A stretch of DNA of 43,573 nucleotides from Gammaproteobacteria bacterium (GTDB taxonomy: Bacteria; Pseudomonadota; Gammaproteobacteria; Steroidobacterales; GCA-2729495). The translations under genes were made by a program, and so were the position numbers. The notes below the pieces were generated by a model, which made no database searches, had not been told where the DNA came from, and saw only the letters and a program-made list of their open reading frames with translations. The stretch lies in NCBI GenBank assembly GCA_020851975.1, contig JADZBS010000054.1, positions 1 through 43,573 on the forward strand, given 5' to 3'. Shown here piece by piece: positions 36,463 through 43,573 of the stretch (position 1 is its first letter; every line of letters starts with the position of its first letter).

Positions 36463-37923
36463 GTGCGGTCCCGAGGCATCAAGGCCGGCATCCTGCTCTG
36501 CGCCAGTGCGGTGCTGGGCACTTGTGCGCGCCCGCCCTCCCTCCTCGAGGAGGTGGTCGGGACGGGCGAACTGCGCGTGGTGACCCGCAACGGGCCGAAT
36601 ACCTACTTCACGACCGGCGAGGGCCCGGCCGGACCCGAATACGACCTCATCCGGGGCTTTGCCGAATACCTGGGTGTACGCCTGCGCCTGATGGTGGTCG
36701 AGCATCCCACGGAGGTCATGCCGGCCCTGACCGGCGGGGCCGCCCACCTCGCCGCAGCCGCGCTGACGGTGAACCCGGAGACCGCCCGCGAGGTCGACTT
36801 CGGGCCCCCGTTCCAGCAGGTCACCGAATACCTGGTCTACCGGGAGGGCCGGCGCCGGCCGCGCGACCTGCGCCAGCTGCACGGCAAGCGGCTCGAGGTA
36901 GCCTCGGGCACGACTTATGTCAAGACGCTCGCCCGGGCCCAGGCCCGCCATCCGGAACTCGTCTGGACCGAGAACCCGACGGCCGACCAGCAGGAACTGC
37001 TCACCCGCGTCGCCCAGGGCACGCTCGACTACACGCTGGTGAAATCCAACGCCTTCGCCGTCTACCGCACCTACATCCCGGAGATCCGCGTCGCCTTCAA
37101 CGTCGCCGAGGGCGAGTCGGTGGCCTGGGCCTTCCCCAAGCGCGCCGACCCGAGCCTGCGCGAGGCGGCCGCGCGCTACTTCGAGCACATCCGGTCCACG
37201 GGCGAACTCGGCCGGATCCTCGATCACTACTACGGCCAGATGCCGCGCATCGACTACGTCGGCACGCGCCAGTACATGAAAGATGTGCGCGCGCGCCTGC
37301 CGTCCTACCGTGCGCTGTTCAGGGCCGCCGCCGCGCAATACGACCTCGACTGGCGCCTGCTCGCCGCCATCGGCTACCAGGAATCGAAGTGGGACCCGGC
37401 GGCAGTCTCGCCGACCGGCGTGCGCGGGCTGATGATGCTGACCGAGGAAACCGCCGCCACCTTCGGCGTCGAGGACCGCACCGATCCCACCCAGAGCATC
37501 CACGGCGGCGCGCGCTATTTCGCCCACATCCTCGCCAAGCTGCCCCGCACCATTGCAGAGCCCGACCGCACCTGGTTCGCGCTCGCCGCCTACAACATCG
37601 GCTACGGCCACCTGCTCGACGCCCGGCGCCTCACCCGCGACCGCGGCGGGGACTGGAACCGCTGGGCCGACGTGCGCCCGCACGTGCGCCTGCTCGCCGA
37701 CCCGGCCGTGGCCGCCGGCACCCGGCACGGCTACGCCCGCGGCGGCGAGACGCTGTACTTCGTGAACAACGTGCGCACCTATTACAACGCGCTCGCCTGG
37801 GCCACGCGCGACGAAGGCGACGCCGCCCCCTGGCAGCAGCAGCGCAGCGCCCCGCCCGCCATCCAGGCCGATCTCGGCCGCACCAAGGTCGCCGCGCGAA
37901 CAGCCGACAAGCGACGCGGCTGA
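36463..37923 (+). CDS. mltF: Membrane-bound lytic murein transglycosylase F
   Basis: MltF cleaves peptidoglycan in the periplasm, making 1,6-anhydromuropeptides. The 486-residue product has an N-terminal hydrophobic segment (IKAGILLCASAVLG) followed by a cysteine, a possible but imperfect lipobox. Residues about 25-265 form a solute-binding-like domain (GELRVVTRNGPNTYF, AAAALTVNPETA) and residues about 285-450 a lytic transglycosylase domain. The latter has the catalytic glutamate in AIGYQESKWDP, SPTGVRGLMML and FALAAYNIGYGHLLDARRL. GTG at 36463 is chosen because GGAGG lies 10 nt upstream; the longer ATG at 36373 lacks support. The convergent tadA gene begins 9 bp beyond. Confidence 0.93.
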   Translation: MRSRGIKAGILLCASAVLGTCARPPSLLEEVVGTGELRVVTRNGPNTYFTTGEGPAGPEYDLIRGFAEYLGVRLRLMVVEHPTEVMPALTGGAAHLAAAALTVNPETAREVDFGPPFQQVTEYLVYREGRRRPRDLRQLHGKRLEVASGTTYVKTLARAQARHPELVWTENPTADQQELLTRVAQGTLDYTLVKSNAFAVYRTYIPEIRVAFNVAEGESVAWAFPKRADPSLREAAARYFEHIRSTGELGRILDHYYGQMPRIDYVGTRQYMKDVRARLPSYRALFRAAAAQYDLDWRLLAAIGYQESKWDPAAVSPTGVRGLMMLTEETAATFGVEDRTDPTQSIHGGARYFAHILAKLPRTIAEPDRTWFALAAYNIGYGHLLDARRLTRDRGGDWNRWADVRPHVRLLADPAVAAGTRHGYARGGETLYFVNNVRTYYNALAWATRDEGDAAPWQQQRSAPPAIQADLGRTKVAARTADKRRG

Positions 37924-37932
37924 GCGGGCGCC

Positions 37933-38382
37933 TCAGCGCCGGCTGCGGAAGAAGCCCTGCAGCAGCTCGCGGCTCTCCGCCTCGAGCACGCCGCCGGTGA
38001 CTTCGATGCGGTGGTTCAACGCCTGGCTGCGAACGAGATCGAACACCGTCCCGGCCGCACCCGCCCGCGGATCCGGCGCCCCGTAGACGAGCCGCGCGAT
38101 GCGCGCGTGCACCATCGCCCCGGCGCACATCGGGCAGGGCTCGAGTGTCACGTAGAGCGTGCAGCCCGTGAGCCGGTAGTTGCCGAGCGCCACGGCCGCC
38201 GCGCGCAGGGCCTCGATCTCCGCGTGCGCCGTGGGGTCCCGCCCGCCGATCGGGTGGTTGAAGCCGGTGGCGACGACGCTGCCGTCGCGCGTGATGACGC
38301 AACCCACGGGCACTTCGCCGGCCGCTTCCGCCTGGCGGGCCAGGTCGAGGGCCTGGCGCATGAAGGGTTCGTCGGGGTTCAT
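37933..38382 (-). CDS. tadA: tRNA(adenine-34) deaminase
   Basis: TadA converts A34 to inosine in tRNA-Arg(ACG). The 149-residue protein has the deaminase zinc site with HAEIEAL near 53 and [15 protein letters not shown] near 81, plus EVPVGCVI and the C-terminal FFRSRR. In E. coli tadA also lies beside mltF. Confidence 0.95.
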   Translation of the reverse strand: MNPDEPFMRQALDLARQAEAAGEVPVGCVITRDGSVVATGFNHPIGGRDPTAHAEIEALRAAAVALGNYRLTGCTLYVTLEPCPMCAGAMVHARIARLVYGAPDPRAGAAGTVFDLVRSQALNHRIEVTGGVLEAESRELLQGFFRSRR

Positions 38383-38435
38383 CGGTGGTTTCCGGGATGG
38401 AGGACGGCCACCTCACCACGGCAGCAGCAGGCAGA

Positions 38436-38684
38436 TCAACCCGGCTCATCTCCTTCCACGGGACGCACCCGCGGCGCGGCACGCACATAGCGCAGCAGAT
38501 CCTCCGGCTTCGCATCGCCAGCACGCTCGCGCAGAAACTCGGCCGTCGTACGCAACACGCCGACTTTCTCGGCCACCGCCGCAGCGATGAACTGATTGAG
38601 GGAAACTCCCTCCTCCCGCGCCAGCTCAGCCGCCGCAGACTTGATCGAGTTCGGCAGTTTCAATGGATAGGTGCTCTTGCTCAT
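38436..38684 (-). CDS. Ribbon-helix-helix antitoxin
   Basis: The 82-residue protein begins TYPLKLPNSIKSAAAEL and continues AREEGVSLNQFIAAAVAEKV, a typical RHH DNA-binding fold of HicB/CopG-like antitoxins. A disordered acidic C-terminal tail (PEDLLRYVRAAPRVRP) would wrap the toxin. Its ATG overlaps the stop codon of the PIN toxin gene (ATGA), so the toxin is read first. The longer upstream frame was rejected because it lies inside the toxin gene. Confidence 0.8.
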   Translation of the reverse strand: MSKSTYPLKLPNSIKSAAAELAREEGVSLNQFIAAAVAEKVGVLRTTAEFLRERAGDAKPEDLLRYVRAAPRVRPVEGDEPG

Positions 38685-39106
38685 GGCTCTGGCAACTCCT
38701 TCAGCAGCTGCGCCGGCGTCAGTATCCGTATCCCGAATCTCGATGATGCCGGCGAAAAGTCCGTCACGTTGTGCGTCACGATCGCTCCTGCATGCCCGTT
38801 CACTGCCGCCTCGAGCATCAACTCGTCGGCCGGGTCGCGCAGTTGCGGACGCCATCGAAGGCTGATCTCCACGGGTTCTGCCGCTGCGGCCAGCGCCCGC
38901 AGGAAGCCTTCGACATCTGCCTCGCTCATGTGGGTAGCCAGGCGGTGCTCGGGTCGCAGGAGAACGGCTTCGTACTCCAGAAATACCGCAGTGGTTACGA
39001 GCGCGGTGAGCCGTCGATCGCTGAGGGCTGCCAGCAGCAGACTGCTTGCCCCCAACCGGCTACGCAATCCGGCCACCAATACCGAAGTATCGACCACGAC
39101 GCGCAT
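38681..39106 (-). CDS. PIN-domain toxin (putative endoribonuclease)
   Basis: The 141-residue protein is a PIN-domain nuclease. Conserved acidic residues appear in VVVDTSVLVAGL near residue 5, FLEYEAVL near 42, the DPADE segment near 90 and VTHNVTDF near 110. It belongs to the putative toxin component, PIN family group that usually has the toxin before the antitoxin. It would cleave RNA until neutralised by the RHH protein. A promoter with an embedded inverted repeat lies directly upstream. Confidence 0.85.
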   Translation of the reverse strand: MRVVVDTSVLVAGLRSRLGASSLLLAALSDRRLTALVTTAVFLEYEAVLLRPEHRLATHMSEADVEGFLRALAAAAEPVEISLRWRPQLRDPADELMLEAAVNGHAGAIVTHNVTDFSPASSRFGIRILTPAQLLKELPEP

Positions 39107-39112
39107 GGCCGA

Positions 39113-39141
39113 ATACTATGTGACATCCTATGAGATGTCTA
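39113..39141 (-). promoter_or_regulatory. Promoter-operator of the PIN/RHH module
   Basis: On the minus strand TAGACA (39136-39141), a 17-nt spacer and TAGTAT (39113-39118) form a promoter. A perfect inverted repeat GACATC-CTATGA-GATGTC (39122-39139) overlaps the -35 and spacer, as expected for an autoregulatory RHH operator. The predicted start falls at or within a base or two of the toxin ATG, which implies a leaderless transcript. Confidence 0.6.
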
Positions 39142-39415
39142 CACAGGCAGACGAAATCGGAACTTCAAGCCGATTTGCATAGCGGGATTATGTTGAGTTC
39201 GGGGGTGGCGTTCTGCGAAGCGGCGTACGAGTGCCGCGATTGAAGCGTCGACATGGAGGCCGACGCTCCATGCCCCCGTCCCGACGCGACGTACACGCCG
39301 CTCCGGTGGCGCACCCAACGGTGCCAGTCCCGTTCCGAACGGCCAACGGCCCCGGCACCGGAATCTCAGCAACATCGCCGGCCGAGCTGACGTGGACCGC
39401 CAGCCTCTGCGTACT
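39142..39415. other. Gap with a doubtful 78-codon frame
   Basis: The stretch between the toxin module and the NHL protein holds a minus-strand frame at 39139-39375 (78 codons). It is rich in Arg, ends in GLKFRFRLPV and runs into the toxin operator. It has no recognisable family and no good ribosome binding site. It may be a degraded gene or a dispersed repeat; I see nothing else here. Confidence 0.3.
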
Positions 39416-42400
39416 TCACCGTCTCCTGAACGTCCGCCAGGCGTTGCCGGAGGACTCCACGCTCACGCAGTAAGCCCCCGTGAACTTTCCTTTCCCCCAC
39501 AGCGGCTCCGAGACCGTCACATAGTAGGTCGAAGTCCGGCGCAGCTTCCCCGCAATCGTGTTCGGCAGGGCCGAGGCGTCCAGTCTGAACAGGCCGATGC
39601 CGAAGACGGAGAGCGCCGCCCTGCCGGGGGTGAAAGTCCCGGCCGGATCCGGCACGAGCGTAACGGTCACCTTCTCGCCCCTGGCGCCGCTGAATTCAAA
39701 GAAGCCCATGTCGAGGAGCGCGTCGTTTTCCAGCGTCGAGCAGAGCACCGTCCGATTGGCTTGCGTGCCCCGCGTGACCGTGGCCACTGCCCACGTCGAG
39801 AAGTGCCCCACCACGTTGCTGAAGCGGACGCTGGCCGGCGTGCCGCTGGTCGGCTGGCCGAGTGCATCGAACGTCTCCGCCCGCACGCAACCATCAGCCG
39901 TGGGGGTCTGCCCGCCCGAGCAGACGGGGAAGGCCTGGAAGACGCTGCCGACGGCGTCACCCTTGGTCACCAGCGTCGCCGTGCCCGACGCCAGGGCATC
40001 GAGGAGCGTCGTCCGCGTGGCCGCGTCGAGCTCGGCGACCGTGATGTCGAACGACAGCGCAGCGTCGCGATCGAGCGTGGGGACTTCGAAGTTGAACTGG
40101 TACGCCGCGATGGGATCGATGGTCGCGGCGGCGCCGCCGGCGTCGAGGCCACCCTCGGGCACCAGGCCGACCGGCTCCACGCGGGTGACCATGAAGCTCA
40201 CCGGCGTCTCGAAGGTCGCGGCCTGCACCTGCAGGTGCATCAACGCCTCGGGGTGATTCACGGTGAGGTCGAGATTTCCACCGGGCGAGGTGCCGCTGAC
40301 TTCGATATAGCCGGTCGCGTCGACCGAAAGATTTCCGCCGACGCTGCCGTCTCCCATGGAGAACGTCCCGGTGCCCGAGGTCTCGACGGTGAGGTTGCCG
40401 CCGACATCGGCCCCCTCCGCCATGTTGACCGTCGCTTCGCCGTTGTCGACGACGATGAGATCGCCTCCTACAGTGGCGATTCCGCTCATGTTGATTGTCT
40501 CAGCGCCCGTGTTGCCGGAAACCTCGAGCGTCCCGTTCACCGCCGTGACGGACGACATGTTGATCGTCGTCGCAGCAGTGTTGTCACTCACCTCGAGGTT
40601 GCCTCCCACCGTCGTGAGGGACGACATGTTGACGGTTGTCAGGGAGGTGTTGCCGCTGACCGCGAGGTCCCCGCCCACCGTTGCCAGCGACGACATGTTG
40701 ATCTCCTCGGCCGACGTGTTCCCGCTGATTTCGACCGACCCGCTGACCGTCGTCAGCGACGACATGTCGATCGTCGTCATGGACGGGTTGTCACTGAGGT
40801 CGATCGACCCGCTGACCGTCGTCAACGACGACATGTCGATCGTCGTCATGGACGGGTTGTCACTGAGATCGATGGAGCCTCCCACCGTCGTTAGCGCCGA
40901 CGCGTCAACGGTGGTCAAGGAGGTGTCCCCGCTCAGGTCGATGGACCCCCCCACCGTGGTGAGCGATGACGCATCGACCACGGTCATGTCGGGGTTGTCA
41001 CTGAGGTCGATCGACCCGCTGACCGTCGTCAGCGACGACATGTCGACCATCGTCGCAGACGTGTTGCCGCTGATGTCGACCGACCCGCTGACCGTCGTGA
41101 GCGCGGTCATGTCGATCATGGTCGCGGACGTGTTCCCGGTGACGTCGACCGACCCGCTGACCGTCGTCAACGACGACATGTCGATCATCGTCGCGGACGT
41201 GTTTCCGCTGATGTCGACCGACCCGCTGACCGTCGTGAGTGAGGACATGTCGATGACCGTGGCGGCCGTCCCGACCACCCTGAGATCGCCGTCGATGCGG
41301 GTCACGCCCGAGATCAGGATCGCGCTCAGCGCCGGGTTGCCGGTGACGGTCAGCGAGCCGCCCACGGTACCGAGGCTGCTCAGGTCCACGCTCTGCAGCG
41401 CGAGGTTGCCGGAGATGGTGATGTTGCCGCCGGCGCTCTGCAGCGCATGAAGGTCGATGACCAGGAGCTGATCGTTGCCGGTGAGGGTGACGTCGAGCCC
41501 GACGCTCGTTGCGTTCGGCACCACGAGATACTCGCGCCCATCGACGTTGATCATGAGGATGCTGCCCGCCACGGCGTTCAGGCTGTCGAGCAGCGCCTGC
41601 GAGGTGGCGAGATCGATGATCAGATCATCGGTCGGTGGCGGCGGTGACGCGACCGCGCGAATTCGCTGATTGCCGCTGTCCGTGATGAAAAGCACGTCTC
41701 CCCTGACGCCCAGCCCCCAGATGTCCGAAAAGGTAGCGTCCAGCGCGGGGCCGCCGTCACCCGAGAACCCGGTGACGCCCGTACCGGCGAAGACCGAGAG
41801 GATGCCGGTGTCGAGGTCGACCTTGAACACCTGGGCGTGATTCGAGACGTAGAGGTTGTCGGTGTCGTCGATGGCGATGCCATGGATATCACCGAGGTCC
41901 ATGGTGCTCGCGTCACCGAAGCCCGGCGGGGTGGCGCCGCCGCCCGCGATCGTGGTGATGATGTGGGTGACGGCATCGATGCGACGCACGGTGTCCATCA
42001 ACAGGTCGACCACGAACAGGTTGCCGGCGGCATCCGTGGCCATGTTGAAGGGCGTTCCGAGACGCGCCGCCAGCGCAGCACCGCCGTCGCCGTCCGAAGC
42101 GCAATCCCCGGCCACGCCGGAGCCGGCCACCCGGGTGATGACGTGCGTGGCGATGTCCACCTTGCGCACGGTGCAGTACACGAACTCGGTGAAATACACG
42201 TTGCCGGCCGGGTCGACCGCTATTCCCTCGGGGATCGCGATCGAGGCGGACGTCGCCGGGCCTCCGTTGCCGTCGTGGCCGATGTAGTCCAGGCCGCGGC
42301 CCGCGAAGGTGGTGATCACGCCGCTGCCGAGATCGATCTGGCGCACGCGGTTCATGCCGGCGTCCGAGAGGTAGAGGATGTCGTCGGCCGGGCTGAGCGC

Positions 42401-42781
42401 GATGGCCTGTATTGCCCCGAGCTGCGCTTCCGTGGCCTGGCCACCATCGCCGCCGTCGCCGTAGGTGCCATTGCCGGCGACGGTGCTGATGACGCCGCCC
42501 GGGCTGATACGGCGTATGCGCAGATTGCCGCTGTCGGCGATGTACACGGTGCCGTCCGCTGCGACTGCCACATCGGTGGGGCCGCTGAGCGCCGCCAATG
42601 TGGCGGGGCCGCCATCACCCGAAAAGGTGGCAAGGCCGTTGCCGGCGACGGTCGTCACGTCGGCGGCGGCCGCCGTTGTTGTGCCGCCGATCGCCACTGC
42701 CGCGACCAGCCCGAGGAGCAGGTGGGTGCCCAAGGTCATGTCAACCAAGGGTTTTTTCAACAAGTGCAGCATTGCGAACAT
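39416..42781 (-). CDS. Secreted NHL-repeat protein with tandem L-domain-like beta-solenoid
   Basis: The 1121-residue product carries an N-terminal signal peptide (core GTHLLLGLVAAVAIG, cleavage after AAAA near 41). Residues about 42-410 are NHL-type propeller repeats with the recurring pattern VAGNG..FSGDGGPA..A. and GPTDVAVAADGTVYIADSGN. Residues about 430-830 are roughly 18 tandem 23-residue repeats of the type LTTVSGSVDISGNTSATMID, resembling receptor L-domain/LRR solenoids. The last 290 residues contain two or three beta-rich domains ending YCVSVESSGNAW. It is probably exported and may bind ligands or surfaces. Start codon choice is uncertain: ATGs at 42781, 42772 and 42739 all lack a clear Shine-Dalgarno. 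Confidence 0.8.
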   Translation of the reverse strand: MFAMLHLLKKPLVDMTLGTHLLLGLVAAVAIGGTTTAAAADVTTVAGNGLATFSGDGGPATLAALSGPTDVAVAADGTVYIADSGNLRIRRISPGGVISTVAGNGTYGDGGDGGQATEAQLGAIQAIALSPADDILYLSDAGMNRVRQIDLGSGVITTFAGRGLDYIGHDGNGGPATSASIAIPEGIAVDPAGNVYFTEFVYCTVRKVDIATHVITRVAGSGVAGDCASDGDGGAALAARLGTPFNMATDAAGNLFVVDLLMDTVRRIDAVTHIITTIAGGGATPPGFGDASTMDLGDIHGIAIDDTDNLYVSNHAQVFKVDLDTGILSVFAGTGVTGFSGDGGPALDATFSDIWGLGVRGDVLFITDSGNQRIRAVASPPPPTDDLIIDLATSQALLDSLNAVAGSILMINVDGREYLVVPNATSVGLDVTLTGNDQLLVIDLHALQSAGGNITISGNLALQSVDLSSLGTVGGSLTVTGNPALSAILISGVTRIDGDLRVVGTAATVIDMSSLTTVSGSVDISGNTSATMIDMSSLTTVSGSVDVTGNTSATMIDMTALTTVSGSVDISGNTSATMVDMSSLTTVSGSIDLSDNPDMTVVDASSLTTVGGSIDLSGDTSLTTVDASALTTVGGSIDLSDNPSMTTIDMSSLTTVSGSIDLSDNPSMTTIDMSSLTTVSGSVEISGNTSAEEINMSSLATVGGDLAVSGNTSLTTVNMSSLTTVGGNLEVSDNTAATTINMSSVTAVNGTLEVSGNTGAETINMSGIATVGGDLIVVDNGEATVNMAEGADVGGNLTVETSGTGTFSMGDGSVGGNLSVDATGYIEVSGTSPGGNLDLTVNHPEALMHLQVQAATFETPVSFMVTRVEPVGLVPEGGLDAGGAAATIDPIAAYQFNFEVPTLDRDAALSFDITVAELDAATRTTLLDALASGTATLVTKGDAVGSVFQAFPVCSGGQTPTADGCVRAETFDALGQPTSGTPASVRFSNVVGHFSTWAVATVTRGTQANRTVLCSTLENDALLDMGFFEFSGARGEKVTVTLVPDPAGTFTPGRAALSVFGIGLFRLDASALPNTIAGKLRRTSTYYVTVSEPLWGKGKFTGAYCVSVESSGNAWRTFRRR
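40480..41450 (-). repeat. 69-bp tandem repeats in the NHL/solenoid gene
   Basis: The DNA repeats every 69 bp, keeping the reading frame. Units near 40735-41240 are almost identical; two adjacent units (about 40734-40870) differ by only a few bases. Toward the 3' end of the gene units shorten to 22, 21 and 19 codons and lose similarity. Such an array can gain or lose units by slippage or recombination. Confidence 0.85.
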
Positions 42782-42800
42782 CCGGCAGCAGGGAAGCGGC

Positions 42801-42866
42801 TATGGCTATGGCTATGGCTATGGCTATGGCTATGGCGATGGCGATGGCGATGGCCATGGCGATGCC
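42801..42866. repeat. Hexanucleotide repeat upstream of the NHL/solenoid gene
   Basis: Eleven hexamers run without a break: six TATGGC, three GATGGC, one CATGGC and one GATGCC. The array begins 20 bp upstream of the first ATG of the NHL/solenoid gene, where its promoter or leader should lie. Confidence 0.9.
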
Positions 42867-43009
42867 GATACTCGGCGGGAGGCTGGTCGATAGCCTGTTG
42901 TTTTGCAGCGTCATAACACCAGATCGGTGCTGAGCGCCACCCCGACTTGACTTATCGGACTAAGGGTTTCTACGTACCCATGCCCTGTTCGACAAAGGGG
43001 CCCCGCGAC
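42867..43009. other. Gap without recognisable gene
   Basis: Between the hexanucleotide repeat and the broken lipoprotein gene I see no credible coding frame, RNA gene or terminator. It should include the promoter of the NHL/solenoid gene, but no clear boxes stand out. Confidence 0.3.
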
Positions 43010-43520
43010 TCACGGCCTGCGTTCACGTCGATAACGGCCATGACCAGGCCGATCCAGAAACGTCAGTAACCACGGTTGCCGCACACCCGGTCGGTGACAG
43101 ACACGGAAGGTGTCACCGTTCGTGATCGAGTCATCCTGCCGGTGCCAGCAGGAGCTGGAGGGCGCCAATGGTTGCAATAACGATCCTGACCGTCTGGCCA
43201 GACCACCGCCGACGACGCTCCCTGTGCCGAGAATCAACGCTGCGACACCACCGCTACTTGTTGAATAAGCAGTGTCGGTTGCGATCTTGTCGTAAATCCA
43301 CGTTTCCCGTCGTTCCTCATCGGTCGTGACGATGTTGGGGGACCCCCGGAACTGCTGCGACCTCAGCACCGCTCATTCCAACGCGGATTTCCTTTTGCAC
43401 GGTGCCAACTGTCAGCGCAGTTCCAGGTGTGTCGGTAACGGCTTCACGATGCTGCCGGGCGGACATGCAGCCCTGAACTGCCAGCGCCGCGACCATGGCA
43501 AGAACCGTTGAAAATCTCAT
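43010..43520 (-). pseudogene. Frameshifted SmpA/OmlA (BamE-like) lipoprotein gene
   Basis: The gene starts well: ATG at 43520 has GGAGG six bases upstream, and the product begins with a lipoprotein signal (STVLAMVAALAVQGC) followed by LTVGTVQKEIRVGMSGAEVA. The frame then breaks. The expected continuation, GSPNIVTTDEERRETWIYDK and SSGGVAALILGTGSVVGGG, is in a neighbouring frame. The shift falls at a run reading GGGGG-A-CCCCC on the plus strand (about 43337-43347). Downstream of the glycine-rich part the sequence no longer resembles the family, so a second lesion is possible. A one-base sequencing error at the G/C runs cannot be excluded. Confidence 0.6.
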
Positions 43521-43573
43521 CGTCGCCTCCCGCGTTGATGGACTGGAGGAGGCTAACTCAGTTGCGTTAGGAA

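Noticed and set aside
40356-41450. 364-codon plus-strand frame with repeats of the type DPLTVVSDDMS
   Set aside because: It is the antisense reading of the 69-bp tandem repeats in the NHL/solenoid gene.
40480-41450. CRISPR array
   Set aside because: The 69-bp repeats are contiguous, coding and have no unique spacers.
42598-42933. Plus-strand frame containing a Met-Ala repeat
   Set aside because: It only translates the hexanucleotide repeat and antisense of the NHL gene; no start signal supports it.

Overview
The window is a GC-rich, densely packed bacterial chromosome segment. The best fit is a gammaproteobacterium: a nrdR-ribD-ribE-ribBA-ribH-nusB-thiL-pgpA run, long single-chain PurL, a DUF1820 protein, EttA, and adjacent mltF and tadA all point there. 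GC is so high that long open frames appear opposite almost every gene; those were treated as shadows. No plasmid, phage or CRISPR signature is visible.

Layout. (1) 49-2500, minus strand: rubrerythrin, a CCG-domain Fe-S oxidoreductase and a DUF3501 protein form a small redox cluster. (2) 2687-2965: xseB, convergent with the next block. (3) 2980-11418, minus strand: glyA, nrdR, riboflavin genes, nusB, thiL, pgpA and a Ser/Thr kinase fused to a cyclic-nucleotide-binding domain. The ribBA product has lost the zinc cysteines of GTP cyclohydrolase II (RibBX type). (4) 11472-14972: an HDAC-family deacetylase diverges from ettA and a zinc-ribbon protein. (5) 14976-19248: purL and DUF1820. (6) 19473-23374: an orphan TagH-like FHA protein, then feoA-feoB and a small Cys-containing FeoB-associated membrane protein.

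(7) 23400-32731, minus strand, is the most interesting part: eight tightly spaced genes. They encode a fused MetV-MetF methylenetetrahydrofolate reductase, a corrinoid protein, a UroD-family methyltransferase, a MetH-activation-like protein with a Cys-rich tail, a ferredoxin/ASKHA corrinoid reactivator (RACo type), a methyl-THF:corrinoid methyltransferase, an amidohydrolase and a cytochrome P450. Together they make a complete cobalamin-dependent methyl-transfer route linking an unknown substrate to tetrahydrofolate, with two extra enzymes that could process the substrate. A promoter-like sequence and a long hairpin lie just upstream.

(8) 32909-35575: def diverges from an MER-like flavin/F420 oxidoreductase overlapped by a metallophosphatase. 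(9) 35577-35880: a REP-like palindrome, a hairpin-rich inverted-repeat element and tRNA-Ser(CGA). The element's terminal repeats copy the tRNA 3' end. (10) 35937-38382: a small unknown gene, mltF and tadA. (11) 38436-39141: a PIN toxin/RHH antitoxin pair with a promoter-operator. (12) 39416-42781: a secreted 1121-residue NHL plus tandem beta-solenoid protein, preceded by an 11-unit hexanucleotide repeat. (13) 43010-43520: a frameshifted SmpA/BamE-like lipoprotein gene at the window edge.

All identifications come from reading translated sequence and remembered family motifs; no database search was run.
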